8,777 nucleotides of DNA. Origin: JBQCHF01 sp051953655 (lineage in GTDB: Bacteria > Actinomycetota > Actinomycetes > Motilibacterales > Motilibacteraceae). Below are positions 1-6,812 of the stretch, in pieces. The DNA lies in assembly GCA_051953655.1 (NCBI GenBank), contig JBQCIO010000355.1, positions 1 to 8,777 on the forward strand, given 5' to 3'. The translations under genes and the position numbers were made by a program. How positions within the stretch are numbered: position 1 is the first letter of the stretch; every line of letters starts with the position of its first letter. Under the pieces are notes generated by a model that worked only from the letters and a program-made list of their open reading frames with translations, was not told the origin of the DNA and made no database searches.

Positions 1-1495
1 GCTGGTGCCCACCACTCTCCTCGTGCAGCAGCACTTCTCCACGTTCTCCGAGCGCTACGCCAGCTTCCCCGTGAATGTGAAGGCCCTGTCCCGGTTCCAG
101 ACCGACAAGGAGGCCGCGGAGGTCCTGAAGGGGGTCGCCGACGGCAGCGTCGACATCGTCATCGGCACCCACCGGCTGCTCTCGGCCGAGGTGCGCTTCA
201 AGGACCTCGGCCTCGTCATCGTCGACGAGGAGCAGCGGTTCGGCGTCGAGCACAAGGAATATCTCAAGCAGGTGCGGACCGCGGTGGACGTGCTCACCAT
301 GTCCGCCACCCCCATCCCGCGCACGCTCGAGATGAGCATCACCGGCATCCGCGAGATGTCGACCATCCTGACCCCGCCGGAGGAGCGCCACCCGGTGCTC
401 ACCTACGTCGGCGCCTACGACGAGAAGCAGATCGGCGCGGCCATCCGGCGCGAGCTGCTGCGTGAGGGGCAGGTCTTCTACATCCACAACCGGGTGGAGT
501 CGATCGACCGCGCCGCGGCGAGGCTGCGCGACCTGGTGCCGGAGGCGCGGATCGCCGTCGCGCACGGGCAGATGAACGAGCACACGCACGAGCAGCTCAT
601 CGTCGGCTTCTGGGAGAAGGAGTACGACGTCCTGGTCTGCACCACGATCGTGGAGAGCGGCATCGACGTCTCCAACGCGAACACCCTCATCGTGGAGCGC
701 GCCGACGTCTTCGGCCTGTCCCAGCTGCACCAGCTCCGAGGCCGCGTCGGGCGTGGCCGCGAGCGTGCCTACGCCTACTTCCTCTACCCGCCGGAGAAGC
801 CGCTCACCGAGACCGCGCACGACCGGCTCGCCACCATCGCCCAGCACACCGACCTCGGGGCCGGCATGCAGGTGGCGATGAAGGACCTGGAGATCCGCGG
901 CGCCGGCAACCTGCTCGGCGGGGAGCAGGCGGGACACATCGCCGACGTCGGCTTCGACCTCTACGTCCGCCTGGTCGGCGAGGCCGTGGCCGACTTCAAG
1001 GCCGGCGGCGTGCCGCAGGAGGAGGTGCTCGACGTCAAGGTCGAGCTGCCGATCGACGCGCACCTGCCGCACGACTACGTGCCGGGGGAGCGGCTGCGGC
1101 TGGAGGCCTACCGCAAGCTGGCCGCGGTCACCGACGACGCCGGGGTGGAGGAGGTGCGCGCCGAGCTGGAGGACCGCTACGGCCCGGTGCCGCCGCCGGT
1201 GGAGAACCTGCTCGAGGTGGCGCGCTTCCGGGTGCACGCCCGGCGCGCCGGCGTCGGGGAGGTCGTGCTCGCCGGGAACTCGGTGCGCTTCGCGCCCGTC
1301 GAGCTGCGGGAGAGCCAGCAGCTGCGGCTCGCCCGGCTCTACCCGCGCTCGATCGTGAAGCCCGCGGTCCGTACGATCCTGGTGCCCAGACCGATGACGG
1401 CCCGGGTGGGGGGTCAGCCCGTGCGCGACGTGGAGCTGCTGCGGTGGTGCCGCGAGCTGCTCGACGCGGTGCTCGAGCCGGCGCCCGTCGGCTGA
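1..1495 (+). CDS. mfd: Transcription-repair coupling factor Mfd, C-terminal part (5' end outside window)
   Basis: Mfd is an ATP-driven DNA translocase that displaces RNA polymerase stalled at lesions and recruits UvrA for nucleotide excision repair in the cytoplasm. The frame is open to the left edge (the codon at 2-4 reads Leu), so the gene is cut by the window; about 497 of the usual ~1150-1200 codons remain. Counting the Val codon at 5 as residue 1, the sequence shows the GTHRLL block (54-59), the Walker B-like DEEQ (74-77), motif III SAT-PIPRT (100-107), TTIVESGIDV (213-222), motif VI QLRGRVGR (243-250), and the DLEIRGAGNLLGGEQAGH block (294-311) that is diagnostic of Mfd/RecG-type translocases. 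A TRCF domain follows from about residue 345. The N-terminal UvrB-like and RNA polymerase-interacting domains would lie upstream. All visible helicase motifs are intact. The TGA stop is followed in frame by two more TGA codons at 12-nt steps. Identity is near certain. Confidence 0.97.
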   Translation, partial: LVPTTLLVQQHFSTFSERYASFPVNVKALSRFQTDKEAAEVLKGVADGSVDIVIGTHRLLSAEVRFKDLGLVIVDEEQRFGVEHKEYLKQVRTAVDVLTMSATPIPRTLEMSITGIREMSTILTPPEERHPVLTYVGAYDEKQIGAAIRRELLREGQVFYIHNRVESIDRAAARLRDLVPEARIAVAHGQMNEHTHEQLIVGFWEKEYDVLVCTTIVESGIDVSNANTLIVERADVFGLSQLHQLRGRVGRGRERAYAYFLYPPEKPLTETAHDRLATIAQHTDLGAGMQVAMKDLEIRGAGNLLGGEQAGHIADVGFDLYVRLVGEAVADFKAGGVPQEEVLDVKVELPIDAHLPHDYVPGERLRLEAYRKLAAVTDDAGVEEVRAELEDRYGPVPPPVENLLEVARFRVHARRAGVGEVVLAGNSVRFAPVELRESQQLRLARLYPRSIVKPAVRTILVPRPMTARVGGQPVRDVELLRWCRELLDAVLEPAPVG

Positions 1496-1527
1496 ACGCT
1501 GATCTGAACGCTGCTCTGAACACCGGA
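1492..1527 (+). repeat. Three-copy 12-bp tandem repeat across the mfd stop
   Basis: Three units begin at 1492, 1504 and 1516, each starting CTGAAC. The first two match over 10 bases (CTGAACGCTG) and the third has drifted after the first six. As the period is a multiple of three, each unit puts a TGA in the mfd frame (1493, 1505, 1517). Its function is unknown; it may be a small slippage duplication or a multiple stop. Confidence 0.75.
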
Positions 1528-1539
1528 CTGCCCGAGACG

Positions 1540-1544
1540 AAGGA
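1540..1544 (+). promoter_or_regulatory. Ribosome binding site for the SurA-like lipoprotein
   Basis: AAGGA lies 7 nt upstream of the GTG at 1552, ideal spacing, and fixes that GTG as the start. It sits in the 56-nt gap after mfd, where I see no convincing promoter or terminator, so co-transcription with mfd is likely. Confidence 0.7.
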
Positions 1545-1551
1545 TTGACCC

Positions 1552-2217
1552 GTGCCCAGCTCCCGCCTCCGACCCCTCGCGGCCGTGGCCCTCGCCGCCG
1601 CGCTCGCCGCCGGCACCGCCGGCTGCTCGGCCGCCGAGCAGGCCCAGCAGCGCATCGGCGCGGCGGCGGTGGTGGGCGACCAGCGGATCTCCGTCGACCG
1701 GCTGCAGACGCTCACCACGCAGCTGCAGCAGGCCGTGGCAGGCAGCACCGACACCACCACGCCCGGCGACCTGCAGCGCCAGGTGCTCACCACCCTGGTC
1801 TCGGCGCAGCTCATCGACGACGCGGCCCAGGCCAAGGGCATCACCGCCAGTCCGGGTGAGGTCGACGCGCTGGTGCAGCGGTTCGCCCGCGACTTCGCCG
1901 GCCAGGAGAACGTCACCTCGCAGCTGGCGGTGCGCTACCACGTGCCGCCGTCCTTCGAGCGGGAGTACGCGCGGCTGGTGGTGCTGGCCGGGAAGCTGGG
2001 CCAGCAGGCCGCGCCGGGCGACCTCACCGACCCGAACGTGGCCCAGAAGCAGAACGAGGCCATCATCCAGGCCCTGCAGGACACCGCGAAGCAGGTCGGG
2101 GTGGACATCAGCCCGCGCTACGGCACCTGGGACCCGAGCCAGGCCACGGTCCAGCAGCTGGTGAGCGGCGGGCTCGCGCAGCCCGAGGGCTCGGCCACTC
2201 CCGCTCCCGGGCAGTAG
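1552..2217 (+). CDS. SurA N-terminal domain-like lipoprotein
   Basis: This 221-residue envelope lipoprotein starts at GTG, fixed by the AAGGA upstream. It has an Arg-containing N-terminus, a hydrophobic Ala/Leu/Val segment (residues 9-20), and a lipobox ending TAGC with the lipidated Cys at 25. Ser follows the Cys, and the mature protein should be anchored on the outer face of the membrane. From about residue 34 it reads AAVVGDQRISVDRLQ, then long amphipathic helices, typical of SurA N-terminal chaperone domains. The parvulin peptidyl-prolyl isomerase domain of full SurA/PrsA proteins is absent and the chain ends in a Pro/Ala tail. Family knowledge points to a chaperone-like or scaffold role in the cell envelope; no substrate is known. 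It sits 56 nt after mfd and 6 nt before mazG, so it is probably in their operon. This lipoprotein between mfd and mazG is a recurring actinobacterial arrangement, though it has no evident link to repair. The family call is fairly sure, the role is not. Confidence 0.85.
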   Translation: MPSSRLRPLAAVALAAALAAGTAGCSAAEQAQQRIGAAAVVGDQRISVDRLQTLTTQLQQAVAGSTDTTTPGDLQRQVLTTLVSAQLIDDAAQAKGITASPGEVDALVQRFARDFAGQENVTSQLAVRYHVPPSFEREYARLVVLAGKLGQQAAPGDLTDPNVAQKQNEAIIQALQDTAKQVGVDISPRYGTWDPSQATVQQLVSGGLAQPEGSATPAPGQ

Positions 2218-2223
2218 TCGGCG

Positions 2224-3279
2224 GTGGGCCCGGTGAGCGGGCAGGAGGTTCCGGCCGGGCGGGTGCTGCTGCTCGTGACCAGTCCCCGGGTCGCCCCAGG
2301 CCTGCTGTCCTGGCCGGCGTGGGGAGCGGTCCACGGCGCGCTCGCCGTGCTCACCCGCGAGGCGGAGCACCCGCAGCGCCCCTATCTCGAGGCGGCGGGC
2401 GCCGACGTCACCGTGGTGGCCGGCACCCCCGCCCCGGTGCTGGCCCACGACCTGGTGGAGTCCGCGCGCGCCGGCGACGTCGTGCTGCTGGCCGGCCCTG
2501 GCGACGACGCCGACCTGGCCGGTGCGCTGGCGGCCGAGGTCTCCCGCCGGGCCGAGCGCGGCGAGCCGGTGCCCGAGGTCGAGATGGTGCCCGGGTCCTG
2601 GGACGTGCCGGGCTCCCGCCTGCTGGACCTGGTGGCCGTCATGGACCGGCTGCGCTCGCCCGGGGGGTGCCCGTGGGACGCGGAGCAGACCCACGAGAGC
2701 CTGCTGCCGTACCTGCTGGAGGAGACCTACGAGACGGTCGAGGCGGTGGAGTCCGGCGACCGCGCGCACCTGCGCGAGGAGCTGGGCGACCTGCTGCTGC
2801 AGGTGGCCTTCCACGCCCGGGTCGCCGAGGAGGACCCCACCGAGCCGTTCTCCGTCGACGACGTCGCGGCCGGCATCGTGGAGAAGCTGGTGCGGCGGCA
2901 CCCGCACGTGTTCAGCGTCGATGACAGCACGGGCGTGGACGCCCCGACCGCCGAGCACGTCGAGGCGAACTGGGAGGTGCTCAAGGCCGCCGAGAAGCAG
3001 CGCAGCTCGGTGCTCGAGGGCGTGCCGGTGGCGCTCCCGGCGCTCACCCTGGCCGCCAAGTACCTCTCCCGCGCGGCCAAGGGCGGGGTCTCGGTGCCGG
3101 TCGGCGAACCGCCGTCCGGCGTGGACGTGGCCGATGCCGACTCCCTCGGCGAGGTGCTGCTGGCGCTGGTGGCGGCGGCGCGGGTGGACGGCGTCGACGC
3201 CGAGGCGGCGCTGCGGGGTGCGGTGCGCCGCTGGGCGGACCGGGTGCGGGCGGCCGAAGCGCCCCGCCCGGGCGCGTGA
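2224..3279 (+). CDS. mazG: Nucleoside triphosphate pyrophosphohydrolase MazG
   Basis: MazG hydrolyses NTPs and dNTPs to NMP plus pyrophosphate, removing damaged or non-canonical nucleotides; in mycobacteria it is linked to oxidative-stress survival. The 351-residue protein has a MazG core from about residue 133: LRSPGGCPWDAEQTH (143-157), the metal-binding EETYE (E166, E167, E170), then EELGD (E186, D189), and the KLVRRHPHVF block (221-230). A conserved tail with WEVLKAAEK and GVPVALPAL follows. All expected acidic metal ligands are present. Residues ~12-105 form an N-terminal alpha/beta-looking domain (RVLLLVTSPRVAPG at 13-26) usual in actinobacterial MazG; it may be a degenerate tetrapyrrole-methylase-like fold as in YabN, which is inference. 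The start is either GTG 2224 or GTG 2233; neither has a strong Shine-Dalgarno. The 6-nt gap to the preceding gene suggests translational coupling. No mazE or mazF lies in the window. Confidence 0.95.
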   Translation: MGPVSGQEVPAGRVLLLVTSPRVAPGLLSWPAWGAVHGALAVLTREAEHPQRPYLEAAGADVTVVAGTPAPVLAHDLVESARAGDVVLLAGPGDDADLAGALAAEVSRRAERGEPVPEVEMVPGSWDVPGSRLLDLVAVMDRLRSPGGCPWDAEQTHESLLPYLLEETYETVEAVESGDRAHLREELGDLLLQVAFHARVAEEDPTEPFSVDDVAAGIVEKLVRRHPHVFSVDDSTGVDAPTAEHVEANWEVLKAAEKQRSSVLEGVPVALPALTLAAKYLSRAAKGGVSVPVGEPPSGVDVADADSLGEVLLALVAAARVDGVDAEAALRGAVRRWADRVRAAEAPRPGA

Positions 3280-3285
3280 GCCGCC

Positions 3286-3317
3286 GGCCGATCCGGCCCT
3301 TCTGGGCGCTGCGCCCA
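3286..3317 (+). terminator. Possible weak terminator after mazG (two small hairpins)
   Basis: Two adjacent dyads lie just after the mazG stop. GGCCG-ATC-CGGCC (3286-3298) is followed by CTTCT, and a perfect 7-bp dyad TGGGCGC-T-GCGCCCA spans 3303-3317. There is no proper U tract, so termination here is plausible but unproven. The position agrees with the operon ending at mazG. Confidence 0.4.
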
Positions 3318-3339
3318 ACAGCGTCATGCTCTGCGCACC

Positions 3340-3367
3340 TTGTTCGGTTCATGAGCTGATCGATAGG
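3340..3367 (+). promoter_or_regulatory. Candidate promoter for the secreted hydrolase
   Basis: The 151-nt gap 3280-3430 contains a locally AT-richer patch. TTGTTC (3340-3345) could be a -35, followed after 16 nt by GATAGG (3362-3367) as a -10. The -10 is a poor match to TANNNT. It is the best candidate in the gap and would give a leader of roughly 55-60 nt. Confidence 0.3.
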
Positions 3368-3417
3368 CATGCCCCCTGACCGGCGTCGCTCGTGACCTGC
3401 CGGTCCGTCCGCTCGAC

Positions 3418-3424
3418 GAAGGGG
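3418..3424 (+). promoter_or_regulatory. Ribosome binding site deciding the ATG at 3431
   Basis: GAAGGGG stands 6 nt before ATG 3431. This supports that ATG over the in-frame GTG at 3392, which would add 13 residues before an otherwise standard signal peptide. Confidence 0.7.
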
Positions 3425-3430
3425 TCGCGC

Positions 3431-4888
3431 ATGCGCCGTTCTCTGCTCACCGCCACGGGCACCGCCGTGGCAGCCGCCGCGGCCTGCGTGGCCGCCCTGG
3501 TGGCACCGACCGCGGCCTCGGCCGCCGCTCCGCGGGTGCACGCCAGCCCGCGGGCCAGCCAACCGGTCGAGGACCCGTGCGTGGAGTCGGACGGCAGCGC
3601 CTTCGGGCCGCTGCAGAAGGACGGCGCGGACGTCACCCGCACCTGGTGCGGCCGCGACGTCGACGGCTCGGTCTACCGGATCGAGGTGCCCAAGCATTGG
3701 AACGGCCAGCTGGTGCTCTGGGAGCACGGCTACCGCGGCACCGACCCGACCCTCTACGTCGACGACCCGGACTACGGCCTGCGCGAGCACTACGTCGAGC
3801 AGGGCTACGCCTGGGCCGCCAGCTCCTACTCGGCCAACGGCTACGACATCCCGGCTGCCGTCTCCTCCACCCATCGGCTCGGCACCGCGGTCTTCTCCTC
3901 GCAGACCCACCTGCGGCCGAAGAAGACGTTCCTGCAGGGCGTGTCCATGGGTGGCCACATCATCGCCGTGCTGCTGCAGGAGTACCCGCAGGCCTACGAC
4001 GGCGCGGTGCCGATGTGCGGCGTGCTCGGCGGCGACTCGCTGTTCGACTACTACCTGTCGGACAACCTGGTGGCGCAGACGCTGTCGGGACTCGGGGACG
4101 CGTACACCCCGGGGAACTTCACCACGAACGACTACTACACCAAGGCCATCCCGCAGATGATCGGTGCGCTCGGCCTGCCGCCCGTGGGGCAGCTGACCGA
4201 CGCCGGCAAGACGCTGCGGGCCGTCGACGCGAACCTGACCGGCGGCGACCGGCCCGGCGTGGACAACGTGTTCAACTACTGGTTCAACCCCGACAAGCAG
4301 TACTTCCTGTTCGGCCTCTACGGCGGCGACCCCAGCGGCACCGTGGGTGGTATCGCGCCGGGCGAGGTGGCTACCAACGTCGGAACGGTCTACGAGCCGA
4401 ACCCGGTGCTGGCCTCCGGCAAGACCCTGAACGAGGCGGTGCCCCGGATCTCCGCGGACCCTCGCTCGCGCAACGCCCGGCGCAGCGCGCCGATCCCGGA
4501 CACCACCGGCCGGCTGCGCGCGCCCGTCATCTCGCTGCACGACCTCGGCGACCACTACGTGCCGTTCTCGATGGAGCAGATCTACGCCCAGCGGGTGGCG
4601 GCCCGCGGCAACGGCGACCTGTTCGTCAGCCGCGCCATCCGCGCCGCCGAGCACTGTGAGTTCAGCCCGGCCGAGACCGCGCAGGCCTTCGACGACCTGA
4701 CCTCGTGGGTGGCGCAGCGCGACGCCAGCCACCGGCCGAACTCGGTGCCCGCGCCGGCCGGCGACGCGATCCTCGACCCGAAGGCGGTCGCCGACCCGAA
4801 CTTCGGGTGCCGGTTCAGTGACCCCACCGCGTCGCGCGACCCCGCGGACGGCACGCGCGGGCTGTACGACCCGTGCCCGGTGAGCTGA
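3431..4888 (+). CDS. Secreted alpha/beta-hydrolase (serine esterase/amidase-like)
   Basis: This 485-residue exported enzyme has an alpha/beta-hydrolase fold. An Arg-Arg N-terminus, an Ala/Val-rich core and an A-S-A site near residues 29-31 form a Sec signal peptide. The mature part shows an oxyanion-type HGYRG (H99), then the nucleophile elbow GVSMGG with Ser172. A late acidic site follows in HDLGDHYVPFS (D371 or D374), and His408 lies in an E-H-C-E-F context, giving a complete Ser/Asp/His triad in the expected order. About six mature cysteines (in DPC, WC, MC, HC, GC and PC contexts) suggest up to three disulfides, suited to life outside the cell. Family relatives include secreted esterases and amidases of the phthalyl-amidase sort, but no substrate can be assigned. 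It appears monocistronic: a 151-nt leader region lies before it and a strong terminator after. The ATG at 3431 was chosen by Shine-Dalgarno and signal peptide. Fold and export are confident, substrate unknown. Confidence 0.88.
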   Translation: MRRSLLTATGTAVAAAAACVAALVAPTAASAAAPRVHASPRASQPVEDPCVESDGSAFGPLQKDGADVTRTWCGRDVDGSVYRIEVPKHWNGQLVLWEHGYRGTDPTLYVDDPDYGLREHYVEQGYAWAASSYSANGYDIPAAVSSTHRLGTAVFSSQTHLRPKKTFLQGVSMGGHIIAVLLQEYPQAYDGAVPMCGVLGGDSLFDYYLSDNLVAQTLSGLGDAYTPGNFTTNDYYTKAIPQMIGALGLPPVGQLTDAGKTLRAVDANLTGGDRPGVDNVFNYWFNPDKQYFLFGLYGGDPSGTVGGIAPGEVATNVGTVYEPNPVLASGKTLNEAVPRISADPRSRNARRSAPIPDTTGRLRAPVISLHDLGDHYVPFSMEQIYAQRVAARGNGDLFVSRAIRAAEHCEFSPAETAQAFDDLTSWVAQRDASHRPNSVPAPAGDAILDPKAVADPNFGCRFSDPTASRDPADGTRGLYDPCPVS

Positions 4889-4908
4889 GGCGTCAGCCGT
4901 TGGCGTGA

Positions 4909-4950
4909 GAGGGCGCCCTCACCCGCTTCGTGGCGGGTGGGGGCGCCTTT
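4909..4950 (+). terminator. Strong intrinsic terminator after the hydrolase
   Basis: A 15-bp stem pairs 4912-4926 with 4933-4947 (one G-U wobble at 4919/4940) around the 6-nt loop TTCGTG. It is followed by TTT at 4948-4950, which also allows weak extension with 4909-4911. It starts 20 nt after the hydrolase stop and should insulate that gene from the next. Confidence 0.87.
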
Positions 4951-4960
4951 CGCGTACGTG

Positions 4961-5024
4961 CGGATCTTGCTGCGCTGTGCACCCACCCTCAGCGTGGCCG
5001 AGCATCAAGATCCGAGCGGGTGGG
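4961..5024. repeat. Interleaved inverted repeats in the hydrolase-DUF885 gap
   Basis: CGGATCTTG (4961-4969) is perfectly inverted at 5006-5014. CCCACCC (4982-4988) is inverted at 5018-5024. The arms interleave, so both pairs can form together only as a pseudoknot. Between them, 4988-5002 (CTCAGC-GTG-GCCGAG) makes a 6-bp hairpin on the minus strand with one G-U pair. GCGGGTGGG at 5016-5024 also repeats part of the terminator arm at 4933-4941. It could be a palindromic intergenic repeat, an operator region or RNA structure; the function is unknown. The rest of the 4889-5066 gap holds the terminator and the DUF885 promoter. Confidence 0.6.
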
Positions 5025-5053
5025 CGTGGCGGGTGATGCAGCCGCCTCGTGGG

Positions 5054-5059
5054 TAGCGT
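5054..5059 (+). promoter_or_regulatory. -10 element of a likely leaderless DUF885 promoter
   Basis: TAGCGT fits the actinobacterial -10 consensus TANNNT and ends 7 nt before ATG 5067, so transcription would begin at or next to the start codon. No Shine-Dalgarno precedes that ATG, as expected for a leaderless message. No clear -35 is visible. Confidence 0.55.
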
Positions 5060-5066
5060 GCGCCGC

Positions 5067-6749
5067 ATGACGTCCCGCAGCGAGCACGAGCCGAGCCCGC
5101 AGACCGCCGCCTTCCGCGCGCTCGCCACCCGCGCCGTCGACGCGCTGCTGGCGCGCGACCCGGTGGAGGCGACGTCGCTGGGGGAGCACCGGCACGACGA
5201 CCGGCTGCCGGACTGGTCGCCCGCGGGGCTGGAGACCGAGCGCGGTGAGGTGGCCGGGCTGCTCGCCGAGCTGGACGGCGTCGACGTCGGGGCGCTGGAC
5301 GTCGCCGACGCGGTGGACGCCGAGACGCTGCGCACGCGCCTGCAGGCGCGGCGGTTCGAGCTGGACGAGCTGCGGCTGCTGGAGTGGGACCCGCTGGAGT
5401 GGAACCCGGGCACCGCCGCGTACCTGCTGCTGGCCCGCGACTTCGCGCCCCTGGCCGACCGGCTGCGGTCGCTCGCCGGCCGGCTCGCACAGGTTCCGGA
5501 GCACCTCGACCTCGCCCGGCGGACGCTGGGGGAGATGCCGCGGGTGCACGTGGAGACCGCGATCGGGCAGTTCACCGGCACGCGCACGCTGCTCGCCGTG
5601 GAGGTGGAGCGGGCGCTGGGTCGCGAGCCGGGGCTGCGCGGCGAGCTCGAGCCGGTGCGCGACCGGGCGGTGCAGGCGCTGGAGGAGCACGTCGACTGGC
5701 TGCACCACCGGCTCGAGGACGGCGAGGGCGTCGACCGCGACCCCCGGCTCGGACCGGCGCTCTTCGCCCGGCGGCTGGCGCTGCGCCTGGACGCGCAGAG
5801 CGACCCGGACGCCCTGCTCGCGCGCGCCGAGGCCGACCTGGTGCTGCTGGAGGAACGGATCGCCGCCGCGGCGGCTCGGGTGCGCGGGTCGGGGGAGGCC
5901 GGGCCGGCCGACGTCCGGTCGGTGCTCGACGAGGTGGCCGCCGAGGGGCCCGTCGACGACCGCACCGTCGTCGAGCTGTGCGAGCGGGCGCTACGGCGCA
6001 CCACCGACTTCGTGCGCACCCAGGACCTGGTCACGGTGCACGACGACCCGGTCGAGGTGATCGTCATGCCCGAGATCCATCGCGGCGTGGCGGTGGCCTA
6101 CTGCGACCCGCCCGGCCCGCTCGAGCCCGATCCGCTGCCCACCTACGTCGCCGTCTCGCCTACCCCTGAGGGCTGGTCGCCCGAGCGCGTGCAGTCGTTC
6201 TACCGCGAGTACAACGCGCACGCGCTGCACAACCTGATGGTCCACGAGGCGATGCCGGGCCACGTCCTGCAGCTCGCACACGCCCGCCGGTACCGCGGCG
6301 GCACCCCGGTGCGATCGGCGTTCTGGAGCGGGCCCTTCGTGGAGGGCTGGGCGGTATACGCGGAGCGGCTCATGGCCGACGCCGGCTACGAGGGTGCGGG
6401 CTCGGCCGAGGCGCTGCGGCTGCAGCAGCTGAAGATGGCCATGCGCGCCACCATCAACACCATCCTCGACGTCCGCGTGCACTGCCACGGCATGTCCGAG
6501 GCCGAGGCGATGGCACTGATGACCGAGCGCGGCCACCAGGAGGAGGGCGAGGCCGCCGGCAAGTGGCGCCGGGCATTGCTCACCAGCGCGCAGCTGTCGA
6601 CGTACTACGTCGGCGCCACCGAGGTCTCCGACGTCGTCACCGCGCTGCGCACCGCCAACCCGGCGATCGCCGAGCGCGAGCTGCACGACCGCGTCCTCGC
6701 GCACGGTTCCCCCTCGCCGCGGCACCTGCGGACCCTGCTGCGCCTGTAG
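5067..6749 (+). CDS. DUF885 family protein (putative metallohydrolase)
   Basis: This 560-residue protein matches the usual length (~550-600) and conserved signatures of the DUF885 family, which is helix-rich and loosely related to zinc peptidases. The key motif is HEAMPGH at 393-399, followed by FVEGWAVYAE with E426, W428, Y431 and E433; these would supply metal ligands and a catalytic base. The motif is HExxPGH and not a classical HExxH, so activity should be called putative. The N-terminus (ATSLGEHRHDDRLPDWSP) also fits the family. There is no signal peptide or membrane segment, implying a cytoplasmic role. ATG 5067 is preferred over in-frame GTG 5049 and 5058 because of the leaderless -10 at 5054-5059. 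It stands alone between the upstream terminator and a convergent dyad downstream. DUF885 genes are often found near mazG and eno in actinobacteria, but a functional link is not established. Family call is strong, reaction unknown. Confidence 0.92.
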   Translation: MTSRSEHEPSPQTAAFRALATRAVDALLARDPVEATSLGEHRHDDRLPDWSPAGLETERGEVAGLLAELDGVDVGALDVADAVDAETLRTRLQARRFELDELRLLEWDPLEWNPGTAAYLLLARDFAPLADRLRSLAGRLAQVPEHLDLARRTLGEMPRVHVETAIGQFTGTRTLLAVEVERALGREPGLRGELEPVRDRAVQALEEHVDWLHHRLEDGEGVDRDPRLGPALFARRLALRLDAQSDPDALLARAEADLVLLEERIAAAAARVRGSGEAGPADVRSVLDEVAAEGPVDDRTVVELCERALRRTTDFVRTQDLVTVHDDPVEVIVMPEIHRGVAVAYCDPPGPLEPDPLPTYVAVSPTPEGWSPERVQSFYREYNAHALHNLMVHEAMPGHVLQLAHARRYRGGTPVRSAFWSGPFVEGWAVYAERLMADAGYEGAGSAEALRLQQLKMAMRATINTILDVRVHCHGMSEAEAMALMTERGHQEEGEAAGKWRRALLTSAQLSTYYVGATEVSDVVTALRTANPAIAERELHDRVLAHGSPSPRHLRTLLRL

Positions 6750-6763
6750 TCCCGAGCCCCGCA

Positions 6764-6802
6764 GGACGATGGCGTCCGGGCTCGCCCCGGACGCCTCCGT
6801 CC
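6764..6802. terminator. Bidirectional terminator between convergent genes
   Basis: A perfect 10-bp stem pairs 6771-6780 (GGCGTCCGGG) with 6786-6795 around the loop CTCGC. Beyond a 2x2 internal loop the stem resumes as GGACG (6764-6768) with CGTCC (6798-6802). It lies 14 nt past the DUF885 stop and 10 nt past the stop of the minus-strand gene. Neither side has a real U tract, but symmetry and position suit termination in both directions. Confidence 0.7.
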
Positions 6803-6812
6803 CGTGGGTGCT

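Noticed and set aside
2224..3279. mazG as part of a MazEF-type toxin-antitoxin system
   Set aside because: No mazE or mazF neighbours; mfd-lipoprotein-mazG is the usual actinobacterial housekeeping arrangement.
1414..3327. Long open frame on the minus strand opposite the mfd end, the lipoprotein and mazG genes
   Set aside because: It is a high-GC antisense shadow: His/Arg/Gly-rich, no motif, and opposite three recognised genes.
3044..4732. Long minus-strand open frame across mazG end and the hydrolase
   Set aside because: No recognisable motif, unusual His/Arg/Gly composition, and it lies opposite two well-supported genes and their intergenic signals.
4919..6067. Minus-strand Ser/Arg-rich open frame opposite DUF885
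   Set aside because: Composition is that of a frame-shadow and the real DUF885 motifs are on the plus strand.
6243..6263. HEAMPGH as a classical HExxH zinc protease site
   Set aside because: The second His is six residues after the first, not four; it is the DUF885-specific HExxPGH form.
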